Assembly: GCF_001424045.1 (NCBI RefSeq)
Contig: NZ_LMQB01000024.1
Coordinates: 62,001-126,000, forward strand
Direction of reading: 5' to 3'
From: Rhizobium sp. Leaf371
GTDB taxonomy: Bacteria > Pseudomonadota > Alphaproteobacteria > Rhizobiales > Rhizobiaceae
DNA length: 64,000 bases
Below are positions 8,388 to 17,066 of the stretch, one piece after another. The translations under genes and the position numbers were made by a program. Position 1 is the first letter of the stretch; the number at the start of each line of letters is the position of its first letter. Below the pieces are notes generated by a model that worked only from the letters and a program-made list of their open reading frames with translations, was not told the origin of the DNA and searched no databases.

Positions 8388-9314
8388 CTAGGTCTTCGCA
8401 TCCAGCGCATGGCGGCCGAAATCGACCATGTCGGTATCCTGGCCGGCCTGGATGATGGAGCGGCGGATCGCGCGGGTGCGGGTGAAGAGGTCGAACAGCT
8501 TGTCCCCGTCGCCCCAGCGGATCGCCCGCTGCAGATAGGCGAGATCTTCGGAAAACCGAGACAGCATTTCGAGGATCGCATCCTTGTTGTGCAGGCAGAC
8601 GTCGCGCCACATGGTCGGGTCCGAGGCTGCCAGACGCGTGAAGTCGCGGAAACCGGAGGCCGAATATTTGATGACTTCGGATTCCGTCACCGTTTCCAGA
8701 TCGTCCGCCGTGCCGACGATATTGTAGGCGATGATGTGCGGCAGGTGGGAAACGATGGCCAGAACCTTGTCGTGGTGTTCCGCATCCATTTCCTCGACAT
8801 CCGAGCCGAGCGCCTCCCAGAAGGCCCGCAGCCGGCCCTTGGCGGTCTCGTCCGTGCCGGCCGGTGGCGTCAGGATGCACCAGCGGCTTTTGAAAAGCCC
8901 GAGGAAGCCCGCATCCGGGCCGGAATATTCCGTTCCCGCGATCGGGTGGCCGGGAATGAAATGGACGTTGTCGGGCAGATGCGGCGCCATCTGCGCGATG
9001 ACGGAGCCTTTGGTGGAGCCCACATCCGTGACGATCGCCCCGGCTTTGAGATGCGGCGCGATCGCCTGCGCGACAGCGCCCGACGCCCCGACCGGGACGG
9101 AGATGATGACGAGATCCGCATCTTCCACCGCTTCGCCCGGGGACAGGACATAGCGGTCGCCGAGACCGAGAACGTCCGCGCGGTCGAGGGTCTCCCGGCT
9201 GCGGGTCGAGATCGTCACGGAGGTCGCGAGCCCCTTGTCGCGGATCTCCCGCGCGATGGAGGAGCCGATGAGGCCGATGCCGATCAGCGCGATCTTGTCG
9301 AAAAGCTTGGGCAT
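8388..9314 (-). CDS. tyrC: Prephenate/arogenate dehydrogenase family protein
   Basis: The product oxidatively decarboxylates prephenate (or arogenate) in tyrosine synthesis. The 308 residues begin with a Rossmann nucleotide motif, IGIGLIGSSIAREIR (10-24). They contain SVPVGASGAV, the DVGSTKG motif, HPIAGTEYSGP and a helical C-terminal dimerisation domain. I cannot tell prephenate from arogenate preference by eye. It follows hisC by 9 bp on the same strand, an arrangement common in Rhizobiales, where the aminotransferase can also serve aromatic amino acids. Confidence 0.9.
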   Translation of the reverse strand: MPKLFDKIALIGIGLIGSSIAREIRDKGLATSVTISTRSRETLDRADVLGLGDRYVLSPGEAVEDADLVIISVPVGASGAVAQAIAPHLKAGAIVTDVGSTKGSVIAQMAPHLPDNVHFIPGHPIAGTEYSGPDAGFLGLFKSRWCILTPPAGTDETAKGRLRAFWEALGSDVEEMDAEHHDKVLAIVSHLPHIIAYNIVGTADDLETVTESEVIKYSASGFRDFTRLAASDPTMWRDVCLHNKDAILEMLSRFSEDLAYLQRAIRWGDGDKLFDLFTRTRAIRRSIIQAGQDTDMVDFGRHALDAKT

Positions 9315-9323
9315 ATCCGCCTC

Positions 9324-10430
9324 TCAGTTCTTCCCGAGGAATTCGGCAAGGGCCGCCAGAACGCCCTCGTTCGCTTCCTCCGTGCCGATCGACAGGCGCA
9401 GCGAATTGGGGAAGCCATAGCCACGCACCGCCCGCAGGACGAAGCCGCGGCTCGTCAGGAACGCATCCGCATCCTCCGCCCGCTTGCCGGCGACATCGGG
9501 GAAGTGGAACAGCACGAAATTTGCGACCGACGGCGTGACCGTAAGGCCGAGCGCCGTCAGCCGCTCGCTGACGTTCGCCACCCATTCCGCGTTGAAATCC
9601 ACCGCTGCGGCCGTGAACGCCTTGTCGCGAACGGCCGCGGCACCGGCGGCAATCGCCGGCGCATTCAGGTTGAACGGTCCGCGGCTGCGGTTCAGCGCAT
9701 CGATGACGGCGGCCGGCGCGTAGATCCAGCCGATGCGGAGCGCCGCCAGACCGTAGATCTTGGAGAAGGTCCGCGTCATCACGACGTTCTGGTTGGACGA
9801 GACCAGCTCGATGCCCGCCTCGTAGTCGTTGCGCCGCACATATTCGGCATAGGCTGCGTCGAGCACAAGCAGCACGTGCTTCGGCAGGCCGGCCTGCAGG
9901 CGACGCACATCCTCGACGGGCACGAAGGTGCCGGTGGGATTGCCGGGATTGGCGAGGAAGACCAGTTTCGTCTTCTCGGTCACGGCGGCGAGGATCGCAT
10001 CGACATCGACGCGGCAATCCCGCTCCTTGACGGTGACCGGCGTGCCGCCGGCCGCCATGATCTGGATCCTGTAGACGAGAAACCCGTGCTCGGTGATGAT
10101 GGCTTCGTCGCCGGGCGCGAGATAGGTGTGGGCGAGCAGGCCCAGAAGTTCGTCCGAGCCGTTGCCGCACATCAGGTTGGCGGGGTTCAGCGCATAGACC
10201 TCGGCAATCGCGTTGCGAAGCTCGACCGCCTGCCCGTCCGGGTAGCGCTCCAACTGCCCGGCCGCCTGGCGAAAGGCCTCGATCGACTTCGGGCTCGCGC
10301 CGAGCGGCGTCTCGTTGGAGGAGAGCTTGTAGACCTTGGCGACGCCCGGCGCATGTTCCTTGCCCGGCACATAGGCGGCGATGTCGAGAATGCCGGGGCG
10401 CGGGGTCGGAGCGTTCGGGAGAGAGCTCAT
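9324..10430 (-). CDS. hisC: Histidinol-phosphate/aromatic aminotransferase
   Basis: This PLP-dependent class II aminotransferase has 368 residues. The PLP Lys is K224 in [26 protein letters not shown] near 37-47 and NPGNPTGT near 161-168 are family signatures, and the Arg in [11 protein letters not shown] binds the substrate phosphate or carboxylate. HisC converts imidazole-acetol phosphate to histidinol phosphate. Its coupling to tyrC suggests it may act mainly in tyrosine and phenylalanine synthesis, as with HisC2-type paralogues; this is an inference. Confidence 0.9.
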   Translation of the reverse strand: MSSLPNAPTPRPGILDIAAYVPGKEHAPGVAKVYKLSSNETPLGASPKSIEAFRQAAGQLERYPDGQAVELRNAIAEVYALNPANLMCGNGSDELLGLLAHTYLAPGDEAIITEHGFLVYRIQIMAAGGTPVTVKERDCRVDVDAILAAVTEKTKLVFLANPGNPTGTFVPVEDVRRLQAGLPKHVLLVLDAAYAEYVRRNDYEAGIELVSSNQNVVMTRTFSKIYGLAALRIGWIYAPAAVIDALNRSRGPFNLNAPAIAAGAAAVRDKAFTAAAVDFNAEWVANVSERLTALGLTVTPSVANFVLFHFPDVAGKRAEDADAFLTSRGFVLRAVRGYGFPNSLRLSIGTEEANEGVLAALAEFLGKN

Positions 10431-10545
10431 GGTCTGGCTTTCGCTGGTGTCACGGATGGCTCTGCCATTACCGGTCCCTCCGCGTCTTGTCGAGGCCTTG
10501 TCGAGGCCTTCGACGGCATGTCGAGGGGCTGGGGCGCTCGCCCCC

Positions 10546-11301
10546 TCACCGCACCGGCGGCTGCCCGTCGCGCGTGGTGGGAACCCCCTGTGGCGCGAGC
10601 ACGGGCACGAAGACGCGGCGGGACGCGCGCGCCGCGACCGGCAGCCCCTGATAAAGCCGCTTCTGCGCCTCCACGACGATGACGCCGGAGAACACCGGCC
10701 AGAGCGCCCGCCCGATCTTCTCGAAGGCGCGTCCGAGCTTCAGCACGGTCTTGACGGTGGAGGGCGGGAAGAACAGCGCCTCGCAGGAGGCCCCGGGCGT
10801 GAAATTCGTCTCCCGCAGCAGCGCCGTCAGCTGCCCGCGCGAATAGGGCCGGCCGGAACCGAACGGCGTGTGGTCCATGCGCGCCCAGACGCCCTGGCGG
10901 TTGGGAACCACGATGACGAGACGCCCGCCGGGCGCAAGCACCCGCCAGAGCTCCTTCATCGTCTCGCGCGGGTTCTCGGCAAATTCCAGCGAATGCACCA
11001 TGAGAATGCGGTCGATGGAGCTGTCGGGCAGCGGCAGCTCCTCGTCGAAGACCAGAGCGGTGGAGGACAGCTCGGCCACCGGCCAGTTCACCGCCCCCTG
11101 CCCCGCCGGCATGAAGGCGAAGGTGCGCTCCGTATCGGCGCGAAAGCGCTCCAGATAGGGCAGGACATAGCCGAGCCCGACGAGCCGCTCCTCCGGCAGC
11201 CGCGACCAGATGGAGGCAAGCGCCATCGAGATCGCCTGCTCGGTGAAGCGCCCGAGTCGCGAATGATAGAACTGGCGAAGATCGACGATATCGGCGTGCA
11301 T
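10546..11301 (-). CDS. Class I SAM-dependent methyltransferase
   Basis: The 251-residue protein has a methyltransferase type 11 core. [14 protein letters not shown] stands in the SAM-loop position, [18 protein letters not shown] is motif II, and the [19 protein letters not shown] strand follows. The later [15 protein letters not shown] segment is typical of a Rhizobiales-specific set of unknown substrate. The start at [17 protein letters not shown] is chosen because that N-terminus is the family form; the open frame upstream only mirrors gloB. It is divergent from gloB. Confidence 0.85.
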   Translation of the reverse strand: MHADIVDLRQFYHSRLGRFTEQAISMALASIWSRLPEERLVGLGYVLPYLERFRADTERTFAFMPAGQGAVNWPVAELSSTALVFDEELPLPDSSIDRILMVHSLEFAENPRETMKELWRVLAPGGRLVIVVPNRQGVWARMDHTPFGSGRPYSRGQLTALLRETNFTPGASCEALFFPPSTVKTVLKLGRAFEKIGRALWPVFSGVIVVEAQKRLYQGLPVAARASRRVFVPVLAPQGVPTTRDGQPPVR

Positions 11302-11439
11302 GCGCAAAGGGTAGTGCGCGGCCCGGAGAAAGGAAACCGGCCAATGCCGAAATTCGCAACCACCGCCATTGCTGGACTTCCCCCGCGCCGCCTTTACATT
11401 CGAAAGACAACTCATGTCCCAGCCCCCGAGGACCCCACC

Positions 11440-12210
11440 ATGCCCGCGCTCGATCTCGACCTGTTCCCCTGCCGGACCGACAATTTCGGCGTCCTCCTCC
11501 ACGATCCCGAAACCGGCGAGACGGCCTCGATCGACGCTCCGGAAGAGCAGCCGATTCTCGACGCGCTGGAGCGGCGCGGCTGGACGCTGACGCATATCTT
11601 CACCACCCACCACCACAACGACCATGTGGAAGCGAACCTCGCTTTGAAGACCCGCTACGACGCGACCATCATCGGCCCGGATCGCGAGGCCTCGCGCATT
11701 CCCGGCATCGACATGACCATCGGCGATGGCGGCGACTTCACCTTTGCCGGCCACAAGGTCCATGTCATCGGCACGCCCGGCCATACCGCCGGCCATATCT
11801 GCTACCATCTGCCGGAAGACCGCCTGCTGTTTGCCGCCGACACGCTGTTTGCGCTCGGCTGCGGCCGCCTGTTCGAGGGCTCGCCGGCCGACATGTGGGC
11901 CTCTCTCCAGAAGCTGATGGCGCTGCCGGACGACACCCAGGTCTATTTCGGCCACGAATACACGCTGTCGAACGCCCGTTTCGCCGTAACGGTCGATCCC
12001 GACAATGCCGAGCTGAAGGCCCGCGCCGCTGAGATCGAGACGCTGCGCGAGCGCGGCGGCGTCACCGCACCGACGACCATCGGCTTGGAAAAATGCACCA
12101 ATCCCTTCCTGCGCCCGAACGATCCCGGCATCCGCGCCCATCTCGGACTGTCCTCGGCGAGCGACGGCGAGGTCTTTGCCGAGATCCGCAAGCGCAAGGA
12201 CAATGCCTGA
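11440..12210 (+). CDS. gloB: Hydroxyacylglutathione hydrolase (glyoxalase II)
   Basis: GloB hydrolyses S-D-lactoylglutathione to D-lactate and glutathione, the second step of methylglyoxal detoxification. It is a 256-residue metallo-beta-lactamase fold protein with the dinuclear metal motif THHHNDH (56-62), [10 protein letters not shown] and [16 protein letters not shown]. The C-terminal KCTNPFLR is diagnostic for glyoxalase II. The ATG at 11440 gives the family N-terminus. Its stop overlaps the next ATG by one base (TGATG), which suggests coupled translation. Confidence 0.93.
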   Translation: MPALDLDLFPCRTDNFGVLLHDPETGETASIDAPEEQPILDALERRGWTLTHIFTTHHHNDHVEANLALKTRYDATIIGPDREASRIPGIDMTIGDGGDFTFAGHKVHVIGTPGHTAGHICYHLPEDRLLFAADTLFALGCGRLFEGSPADMWASLQKLMALPDDTQVYFGHEYTLSNARFAVTVDPDNAELKARAAEIETLRERGGVTAPTTIGLEKCTNPFLRPNDPGIRAHLGLSSASDGEVFAEIRKRKDNA

Positions 12211-12668
12211 TGGCGGCGCGGGCAGAGACGCAGGACGCGCGGTCCATTGTCGCGGCGCTCGGCATGATCCGACATCCGGAAGGCGGCTGGTATGTCGAGA
12301 CCTTTCGCGACGACCGGGGCGGCACGCGCGGGCATTCCACGGCGATCTACTATCTGCTTGAGGCCGGCGAGCGGTCGCACTGGCATCGCGTTCGCGATGC
12401 CGCCGAGGTCTGGCACCATTATGCGGGCGCAGCCCTGACGCTCCGGCTGGCAGCACCGGGCGAGCCCGCCTCGACCGTCGTGCTCGGCACCGACCTTGAG
12501 AACGGAGAGCGCCCGCAGGGCATCGTTCCCGCCGGCGTCTGGCAATCGGCCGAATCACGGGGGGCCTGGACGCTTGTCGGCTGCACCGTGGCGCCCGGCT
12601 TCGACTTCAGCGTCTTCGAAATGGCACCGCCCGGATGGGAGCCGCCGGCGCCTCAGGCCGCCGGCTGA
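12210..12668 (+). CDS. DUF985 cupin-domain protein
   Basis: This 152-residue cupin begins with the DUF985 signature LGMIRHPEGGWYVETFR. It has the metal-binding-like segment HWHRVRDAAEVWHHYAG and a C-terminal APGFDFSVFEMAPP. Members are predicted small-molecule-binding or isomerase cupins with no proven reaction. It is translationally coupled to gloB through TGATG, which hints at a role in aldehyde or sugar metabolism. Its last 16 bases overlap the convergent EamA gene. Confidence 0.85.
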   Translation: MAARAETQDARSIVAALGMIRHPEGGWYVETFRDDRGGTRGHSTAIYYLLEAGERSHWHRVRDAAEVWHHYAGAALTLRLAAPGEPASTVVLGTDLENGERPQGIVPAGVWQSAESRGAWTLVGCTVAPGFDFSVFEMAPPGWEPPAPQAAG

Positions 12669-13561
12669 ACCCGGTCTTCGGCCGGAGCCGCAACCTTGCG
12701 CGACGAAAAGATCACGTCGCGCGCGGCCAGCACGGCGCCGCCGGTCACCAGCAGGCAGGCGAGCGCGATACTGAGCGACGGCTCGGCATAGCCGAACAGG
12801 ATGAGCGTCAGGGTCGACAGCACCGGGGCCGAATAGCTCGCAACGCCGAGCAGCTGGATATTGCCGTTCTTGACCCCGTAATCCCAGGCATAGAAGGCAG
12901 CCCCGACCGGCAGCAGGCCGAGCCCGGCAACGGCCAGCCACTGCGTCCCCGTATCCGGCCACACGGTCGTCTCCAGCGCGAGATGGCAGACGAAGGACAG
13001 CATGGAGGTCGCAAGGCAGAAGCCGGTGACGACGTCGGTGGACACCGCCTCGAACCGCCGCGTCATGAGCGAATAGATTGCCCAGGTGAAGGCACAGCAG
13101 AGTGCTGCGCCGTATCCGAGCGTATAGGCGCTGTCGAAGGCGACGCCGTTGCGCGCGACGATCATCGCCGTGCCGGCAAGGCCGCAGAGCGCGCCCGCCA
13201 CATGATACCACCGCAGCCGCTCGCCCGGCAGCAGCGCTGAACCCACGACGATCAGCAGCGGCCAGAGATAGGCGATCAGCCCGGCCTCGACGGCCGGGGC
13301 ATTGCGAAGTGCCGTGAAATAGAGGGCGTGATAGCCGAACAGCCCGACAATGCCGACGATCCAGACCTTGGCCGGCTGCCGCAGCAAGGCGAGCCGCTCC
13401 GGCCGCAGCGCCAGCACGACGAGGCCGGGGACGCTGCCGATGGCAAAACAGATGGCCGAGAGCTGGAAGGGCGGCATGGTGCCGGACGCGGCCGTGAACA
13501 GCGCCAGAAGCGCCCACATGAGGATGGCCGTAAAGCCGATCAACGTCGCCTTGGTCTGCAT
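12653..13561 (-). CDS. EamA/DMT-family transporter, YddG-like
   Basis: The 302-residue inner-membrane protein has ten predicted helices in two EamA repeats, starting with MQTKATLIGFTAILMWALLA. The order of segments, including the LLPVGAAFYAWDYGVKNGNIQLLG region, resembles YddG-type aromatic amino acid exporters. The in-frame start at 13597 would add 12 polar residues and is less likely. The substrate is unproven; nearby tyrC/hisC make aromatic amino acids a reasonable guess. Confidence 0.83.
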   Translation of the reverse strand: MQTKATLIGFTAILMWALLALFTAASGTMPPFQLSAICFAIGSVPGLVVLALRPERLALLRQPAKVWIVGIVGLFGYHALYFTALRNAPAVEAGLIAYLWPLLIVVGSALLPGERLRWYHVAGALCGLAGTAMIVARNGVAFDSAYTLGYGAALCCAFTWAIYSLMTRRFEAVSTDVVTGFCLATSMLSFVCHLALETTVWPDTGTQWLAVAGLGLLPVGAAFYAWDYGVKNGNIQLLGVASYSAPVLSTLTLILFGYAEPSLSIALACLLVTGGAVLAARDVIFSSRKVAAPAEDRVQPAA

Positions 13562-13633
13562 CTGCCCGCTCTCCTGCCCGCTTTGACGATCCTGCACTGC
13601 AGCGGGCGGCGCGTGGCGACAGACCCGGACGGA

Positions 13634-14413
13634 TCACCCCTTGAAGCGCGTGGCCCACACGGTCACCGGCCCATATTTCGTCGGGATCCGGACATAGACA
13701 GGAGCATATACCTGCACGGCATCCGACTTTGCAAACCAGATCTCCATGCTGTCGAGCTTGCGCAGGTAATCGACGTCGGCACGCCCCTTGCGATAGCCCG
13801 ATTTCGGCACGAACTGGATACCGCAGACGATGACGTCGCCGCTGAACCCATCGGTCTTGAACGGCTTCGTGCCCTTGGCGCTCAGCTTCAGGTCCATGCG
13901 CGATTCGCCGTCGAACACCGGCAGCGTCTTGGGGCAGACCTTGGCGCCGGCCGGAAAGATCAGGCCCGACAGCGGATCGACCACGCCGCGCATGTCCTCC
14001 TTGGTCACCGGCACCCAGTTTTTCGGCGGCTTCTTGCGCTGCGGGGTCAGGGTGGCCGAGGTCACATTGCCCTTGTCGAAGGCGATGTCGATCGCGCGCG
14101 CCTTCTTGCCGGTCTGGTAGCGGACCGAATAATCGGTGGCGACCAGTCTGTCGTTCTCGATCGTGCCGGACACCTCCGTGCGGCCGCTGGTGCTCGACAG
14201 GATATCGGCGAGACCGGCCGAGCTCAACGTGCCCGAGATCGTGTAGCGGCGATCGTCCATCTTGGTATGGAACGACGCCCGGGCGATCGGCAGGCCGGCC
14301 AGCGAAATCGTGTAATCGGTGTCGTGCACGACATCCGCCGGCCGCGCCGCATTCGTGGGAACCGTCACAAGGGACATTGCGACGAGAGCCGCAAGACCGA
14401 CACGCAGGGCCAT
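13634..14413 (-). CDS. DUF3108-domain secreted protein
   Basis: This 259-residue protein has an N-terminal signal peptide (about 1-23, LAALVAMSLVTVPTNA). A periplasmic DUF3108 domain contains YTISLAGLPIARASFHTK, ISGTLSSAGLADILSS and DFLRKLD-like motifs. The family is predicted to form a beta-barrel or lipid-binding fold and has no established role. The gene is divergent from rpmB across a 305-bp spacer, an arrangement I recall from other Rhizobiales. Confidence 0.82.
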   Translation of the reverse strand: MALRVGLAALVAMSLVTVPTNAARPADVVHDTDYTISLAGLPIARASFHTKMDDRRYTISGTLSSAGLADILSSTSGRTEVSGTIENDRLVATDYSVRYQTGKKARAIDIAFDKGNVTSATLTPQRKKPPKNWVPVTKEDMRGVVDPLSGLIFPAGAKVCPKTLPVFDGESRMDLKLSAKGTKPFKTDGFSGDVIVCGIQFVPKSGYRKGRADVDYLRKLDSMEIWFAKSDAVQVYAPVYVRIPTKYGPVTVWATRFKG

Positions 14414-14718
14414 GCCGTGAACCTTTCGGAAGAGAGATTGAGGAGAAAGAACGAGAGATAGGCAGCGTTTGCGGCATTTCTACGCCCGTGCTCCGCAGCC
14501 GGCACCCGACCCGCCACCCGACCCGCTATCGCGCGCAGCCCCGCCGGCTTTTCCACCGCCCCACCCCGACTTTGCGGGAAATTCCGGTGTTTTGTCTTGA
14601 CGCGCGCCGCGCTGCTGACTATAGAACCGCAACTTTCCAATCCTGACCGGTGGGAATGCTGCCAGGGCTTGTGGCCCGCGAACGCATTGAACGCAGGCGA
14701 AAAGAAATAGGTGATTCC
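14414..14718. other. Divergent intergenic region between the DUF3108 gene and rpmB
   Basis: This 305-bp spacer holds the rpmB promoter (14596-14624) and an untranslated leader of roughly 88 nt. Near 14506-14525 there is a short imperfect repeat of CGACCCGCCACCC/CGACCCGCTATCG. I see no small gene here. Confidence 0.5.
14596..14624 (+). promoter_or_regulatory. Sigma-70 promoter of rpmB
   Basis: CTTGAC (14596-14601), a 17-bp spacer, then CTATAG (14619-14624) match the alphaproteobacterial housekeeping consensus CTTGAC-N17-CTATAT at 11 of 12 positions. Transcription would begin near 14631. Confidence 0.75.
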
Positions 14719-15015
14719 ATGTCCCGTAGTTGCGAATTGACCGGCAAGGGCGTCCAGTCGGGCAACAATGTGAGCCACGCGAACAACAAGACCAAGCGCC
14801 GGTTCCTGCCGAACCTCTGCCAGGTCACGCTGATCTCGGACTCGCTCAACCAGCGCTTCCGTCTGCGCGTTTCGGCTGCGGCTCTCCGCACGGTCGAGCA
14901 TCGCGGCGGTCTCGACGCGTTCCTGCTCAAGGCCAGCGAAACCGACCTGTCGATGCGCGCCCGCCTGCTGCGTCGCCAGATCGTCAAGAAGACTGCGGAA
15001 GCCGTCGCCGCCTGA
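14719..15015 (+). CDS. rpmB: 50S ribosomal protein L28
   Basis: This 98-residue basic protein has the L28 N-terminus [20 protein letters not shown], followed by TKRRFLPNL and [21 protein letters not shown]. The length is normal for alphaproteobacterial L28. The ATG at 14719 is chosen over an earlier in-frame ATG (14650) because the family starts there and AATAGGTGATT precedes it. It has its own consensus promoter and a terminator downstream, so it appears monocistronic. Confidence 0.96.
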   Translation: MSRSCELTGKGVQSGNNVSHANNKTKRRFLPNLCQVTLISDSLNQRFRLRVSAAALRTVEHRGGLDAFLLKASETDLSMRARLLRRQIVKKTAEAVAA

Positions 15016-15044
15016 TCGGCACGATTGCGCCTCATTCGGATCAT

Positions 15045-15070
15045 GGCCTGCCGTCACCGGCGGGCCTTTT
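15045..15070 (+). terminator. Rho-independent terminator of rpmB
   Basis: GGCCTGCCG (15045-15053), a 4-nt loop, then CGGCGGGCC (15058-15066) form a 9-bp stem with one G-T pair, followed by TTTT. It lies 30 bp after the rpmB stop. Confidence 0.8.
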
Positions 15071-15140
15071 CCTTGCGCGCTTTTCGGGGCATGCTTTTCC
15101 CGCATCGACCGATCGTTCATAGGGTCTGCCGCCATTCGGG

Positions 15141-15186
15141 CAGCGGATCCCTTCCTCCAACTGGTGGCATCACCCAGGATAAAAAA
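15141..15186 (+). promoter_or_regulatory. Structured leader before the queuosine-precursor transporter
   Basis: GGATCC/AGGAT-type pairing closes an inner hairpin (CCTCC-AACT-GGTGG), and the 3' part runs into AAAAAAATG at the start codon. An A-rich tail at the ribosome-binding site plus a YhhQ-type gene recalls preQ1 riboswitches. The loop is longer than the class I consensus I know, so this is only a candidate. Confidence 0.25.
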
Positions 15187-15828
15187 ATGCTGAACACACG
15201 CCTGTTTGCAACCTATGTTGCCGTCATGACCCTCGTGGTCGTCGCCTCCAATTTCCTGGTGCAGTTCCCCCTGCCCGGCTCGATCGCCGGCATGCAGCTG
15301 GGCGATCTTCTCACCTGGGGCGCCTTCACCTATCCCGCAGCCTTTCTGGTAACCGACCTTACCAACCGCCAGTTCGGCCCGAAGATCGCCCGTCGCGTCG
15401 TCATCTGCGGCTTTGCGGTCGCCGTGCTGATCTCGGTCATGGTCGCCACGCCGCGCATCGCCATCGCGTCCGGCTCCGCCTTCCTGTTCGGGCAGCTTCT
15501 GGATATCTCCGTCTTCAACCGCCTGCGCCGTCAGCGCTGGTGGCGCGCGCCGCTCGCCGGCTCCCTGTTCGGCTCGGCGCTCGACACGGCCATCTTCTTC
15601 TCCCTCGCCTTCGCGCCCGTCTTCGCCTTCATCGGCCCGAACGACCCTTTCGCGCTGGAGTTCTCCCCCATCCTCGGCATCTTCGCGACGGAAGCCCCGC
15701 GCTGGATCTCCTGGACGCTCGGCGACCTCGTCGTGAAGATCCTCGTCGGCCTGGTTCTCTTGCTGCCCTATGGCGCCCTGATGAACGTGCTGAAGCCGAT
15801 GCCCGGCGCGCCCAGCGCCCGGGTCTGA
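15187..15828 (+). CDS. Queuosine precursor transporter, YhhQ/VUT family
   Basis: This 213-residue inner-membrane protein has about six helices and the YhhQ landmarks PAAFLVTDLTNRQFGP, GQLLDISVFNRLR and GSALDTAIFFSLAF. YhhQ-family proteins take up queuosine precursors (preQ0/preQ1) for tRNA modification. The ATG at 15187 follows a run of A's and gives the family N-terminus; the frame extends upstream to 15025 but that part overlaps the rpmB terminator. The leader may be regulatory. Confidence 0.87.
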   Translation: MLNTRLFATYVAVMTLVVVASNFLVQFPLPGSIAGMQLGDLLTWGAFTYPAAFLVTDLTNRQFGPKIARRVVICGFAVAVLISVMVATPRIAIASGSAFLFGQLLDISVFNRLRRQRWWRAPLAGSLFGSALDTAIFFSLAFAPVFAFIGPNDPFALEFSPILGIFATEAPRWISWTLGDLVVKILVGLVLLLPYGALMNVLKPMPGAPSARV

Positions 15829-15959
15829 ACCTTTCGCCCGCAGCTCCCCCTCATCCGCTTGGCAGGCATCTTCTCCTCGCGTGCGGGGCGAAGGGACGCG
15901 TGGCGGGCGCTCGCGTCTTCCTTGACGGGGCCGCGCGCAAGCGCAAGACCCCGCCCCCC

Positions 15960-17066
15960 TCATTGCAGAAGCTTGAACTCCAGCATCAGCGAGCGCTCGA
16001 GGATCGAGTGATTGTCGTCGGAGACGAGGATGAGGTGGATGTCGCCATTCGGTTGGACGACCACGTCGAGACCTTCCATATTGTCGATCTGGTAGCCGAG
16101 GTCGGCCGACATCAGCACCTCGCCATCGACCACCGCGCCGGGGCGGATATCGTCGGCCTTGATGCGGCGGATCTCCATGCCGAGGCCGGCGGCGAAGCTG
16201 AAGCGGCGTTCGAGCAGCAGGAGATCGCCATTCGGCAGGAAGGCGCCGTCCGTCACCGCGAAGGGATCCTTCTGCAACACGCCGAACACGCCCTTGCGCG
16301 GCCCTTCGAGCACGGCGGCCAGCAGATGGTCATCCGCATCGAACGAGAGTTCCGCGACGATGACGGGCGCGCCGGCCAGCGGACTGTCCTTCGGCGAGAC
16401 CGCCACCGTCTCGAGGCTGCGATTGCTTTTGAGCCGCCCTTTGGGAAGCAGGATCGGCAGGGTCCGGATCGGACGCGACTGCGTGAAGCCGGGGTCGGGA
16501 TAGATGTCCACCCGCGCATCGCCTTCGAAGCTGACGAGCACCTGCCCGTCCCGTAGCGCCAGCCCTTCGGAATCCATGCGCGCTTTCGCGCTCTCCGTGC
16601 GCCCGCGGCGGTCGGTCATCGACGTCACGGTGACATCGGCAAGACCCGAAAGCCGCCCGCCCGGATCGCGCTCGATGCGGCCCTCCAGCCAGTGGGCGGT
16701 ATCGAGGACGCCGACGAAATGCGCGCCGTCGGGGCGGAAGCGGATCGAGGAAAAGGCGCCGAAAAGCGCATTGCTCGAGGTGAGGTCGAGACCGCCGACG
16801 AATTCGAGCTTGCCGAACACGCGCTGGTCGGAGCCGAACCGGAACGTCTCGATCGTCTTCGCAAAGATCGTCATCGCCTCGGTCACGGCCCGATCCGGTT
16901 GCGGCTTCGGCTTCGGATCGGCGGCCTGCACGGGCGCAGACACCGTTGTCATCGCCAGAGGCAGGGCGCAGAGGCTCGCCAGAAGCAGCAACCGGCGGCC
17001 GAGGGTCTTCAGCCGCACCTCAGCCCGCACGTCGCGCCGCACGTCTGCCGCGTCCGTTCTCGTCAT
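15960..17066 (-). CDS. Secreted esterase-like (phytase-like) protein
   Basis: The 368-residue product has a hydrophobic export segment (about 23-48, [23 protein letters not shown]). The rest fits the 'esterase-like activity of phytase' family (PF13449), a beta-propeller: [51 protein letters not shown]. The activity is unproven. The listed start overlaps the end of cobT by 47 bp; a GTG at 17018, just beyond the cobT stop, would give 352 residues and a more usual signal peptide. Either start keeps the export signal. Confidence 0.8.
   Translation of the reverse strand: MTRTDAADVRRDVRAEVRLKTLGRRLLLLASLCALPLAMTTVSAPVQAADPKPKPQPDRAVTEAMTIFAKTIETFRFGSDQRVFGKLEFVGGLDLTSSNALFGAFSSIRFRPDGAHFVGVLDTAHWLEGRIERDPGGRLSGLADVTVTSMTDRRGRTESAKARMDSEGLALRDGQVLVSFEGDARVDIYPDPGFTQSRPIRTLPILLPKGRLKSNRSLETVAVSPKDSPLAGAPVIVAELSFDADDHLLAAVLEGPRKGVFGVLQKDPFAVTDGAFLPNGDLLLLERRFSFAAGLGMEIRRIKADDIRPGAVVDGEVLMSADLGYQIDNMEGLDVVVQPNGDIHLILVSDDNHSILERSLMLEFKLLQ

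Noticed and set aside
8409-10682. A 757-codon plus-strand open frame opposite tyrC and hisC
   Set aside because: It is antisense to two genes with clear catalytic motifs, and its composition is that of a GC-driven shadow frame.
12555-14477. A 640-codon minus-strand frame overlapping the EamA and DUF3108 genes
   Set aside because: It runs in another phase over two genes with good helices and a signal peptide, and its own translation is Arg/Gly-rich with no domain.
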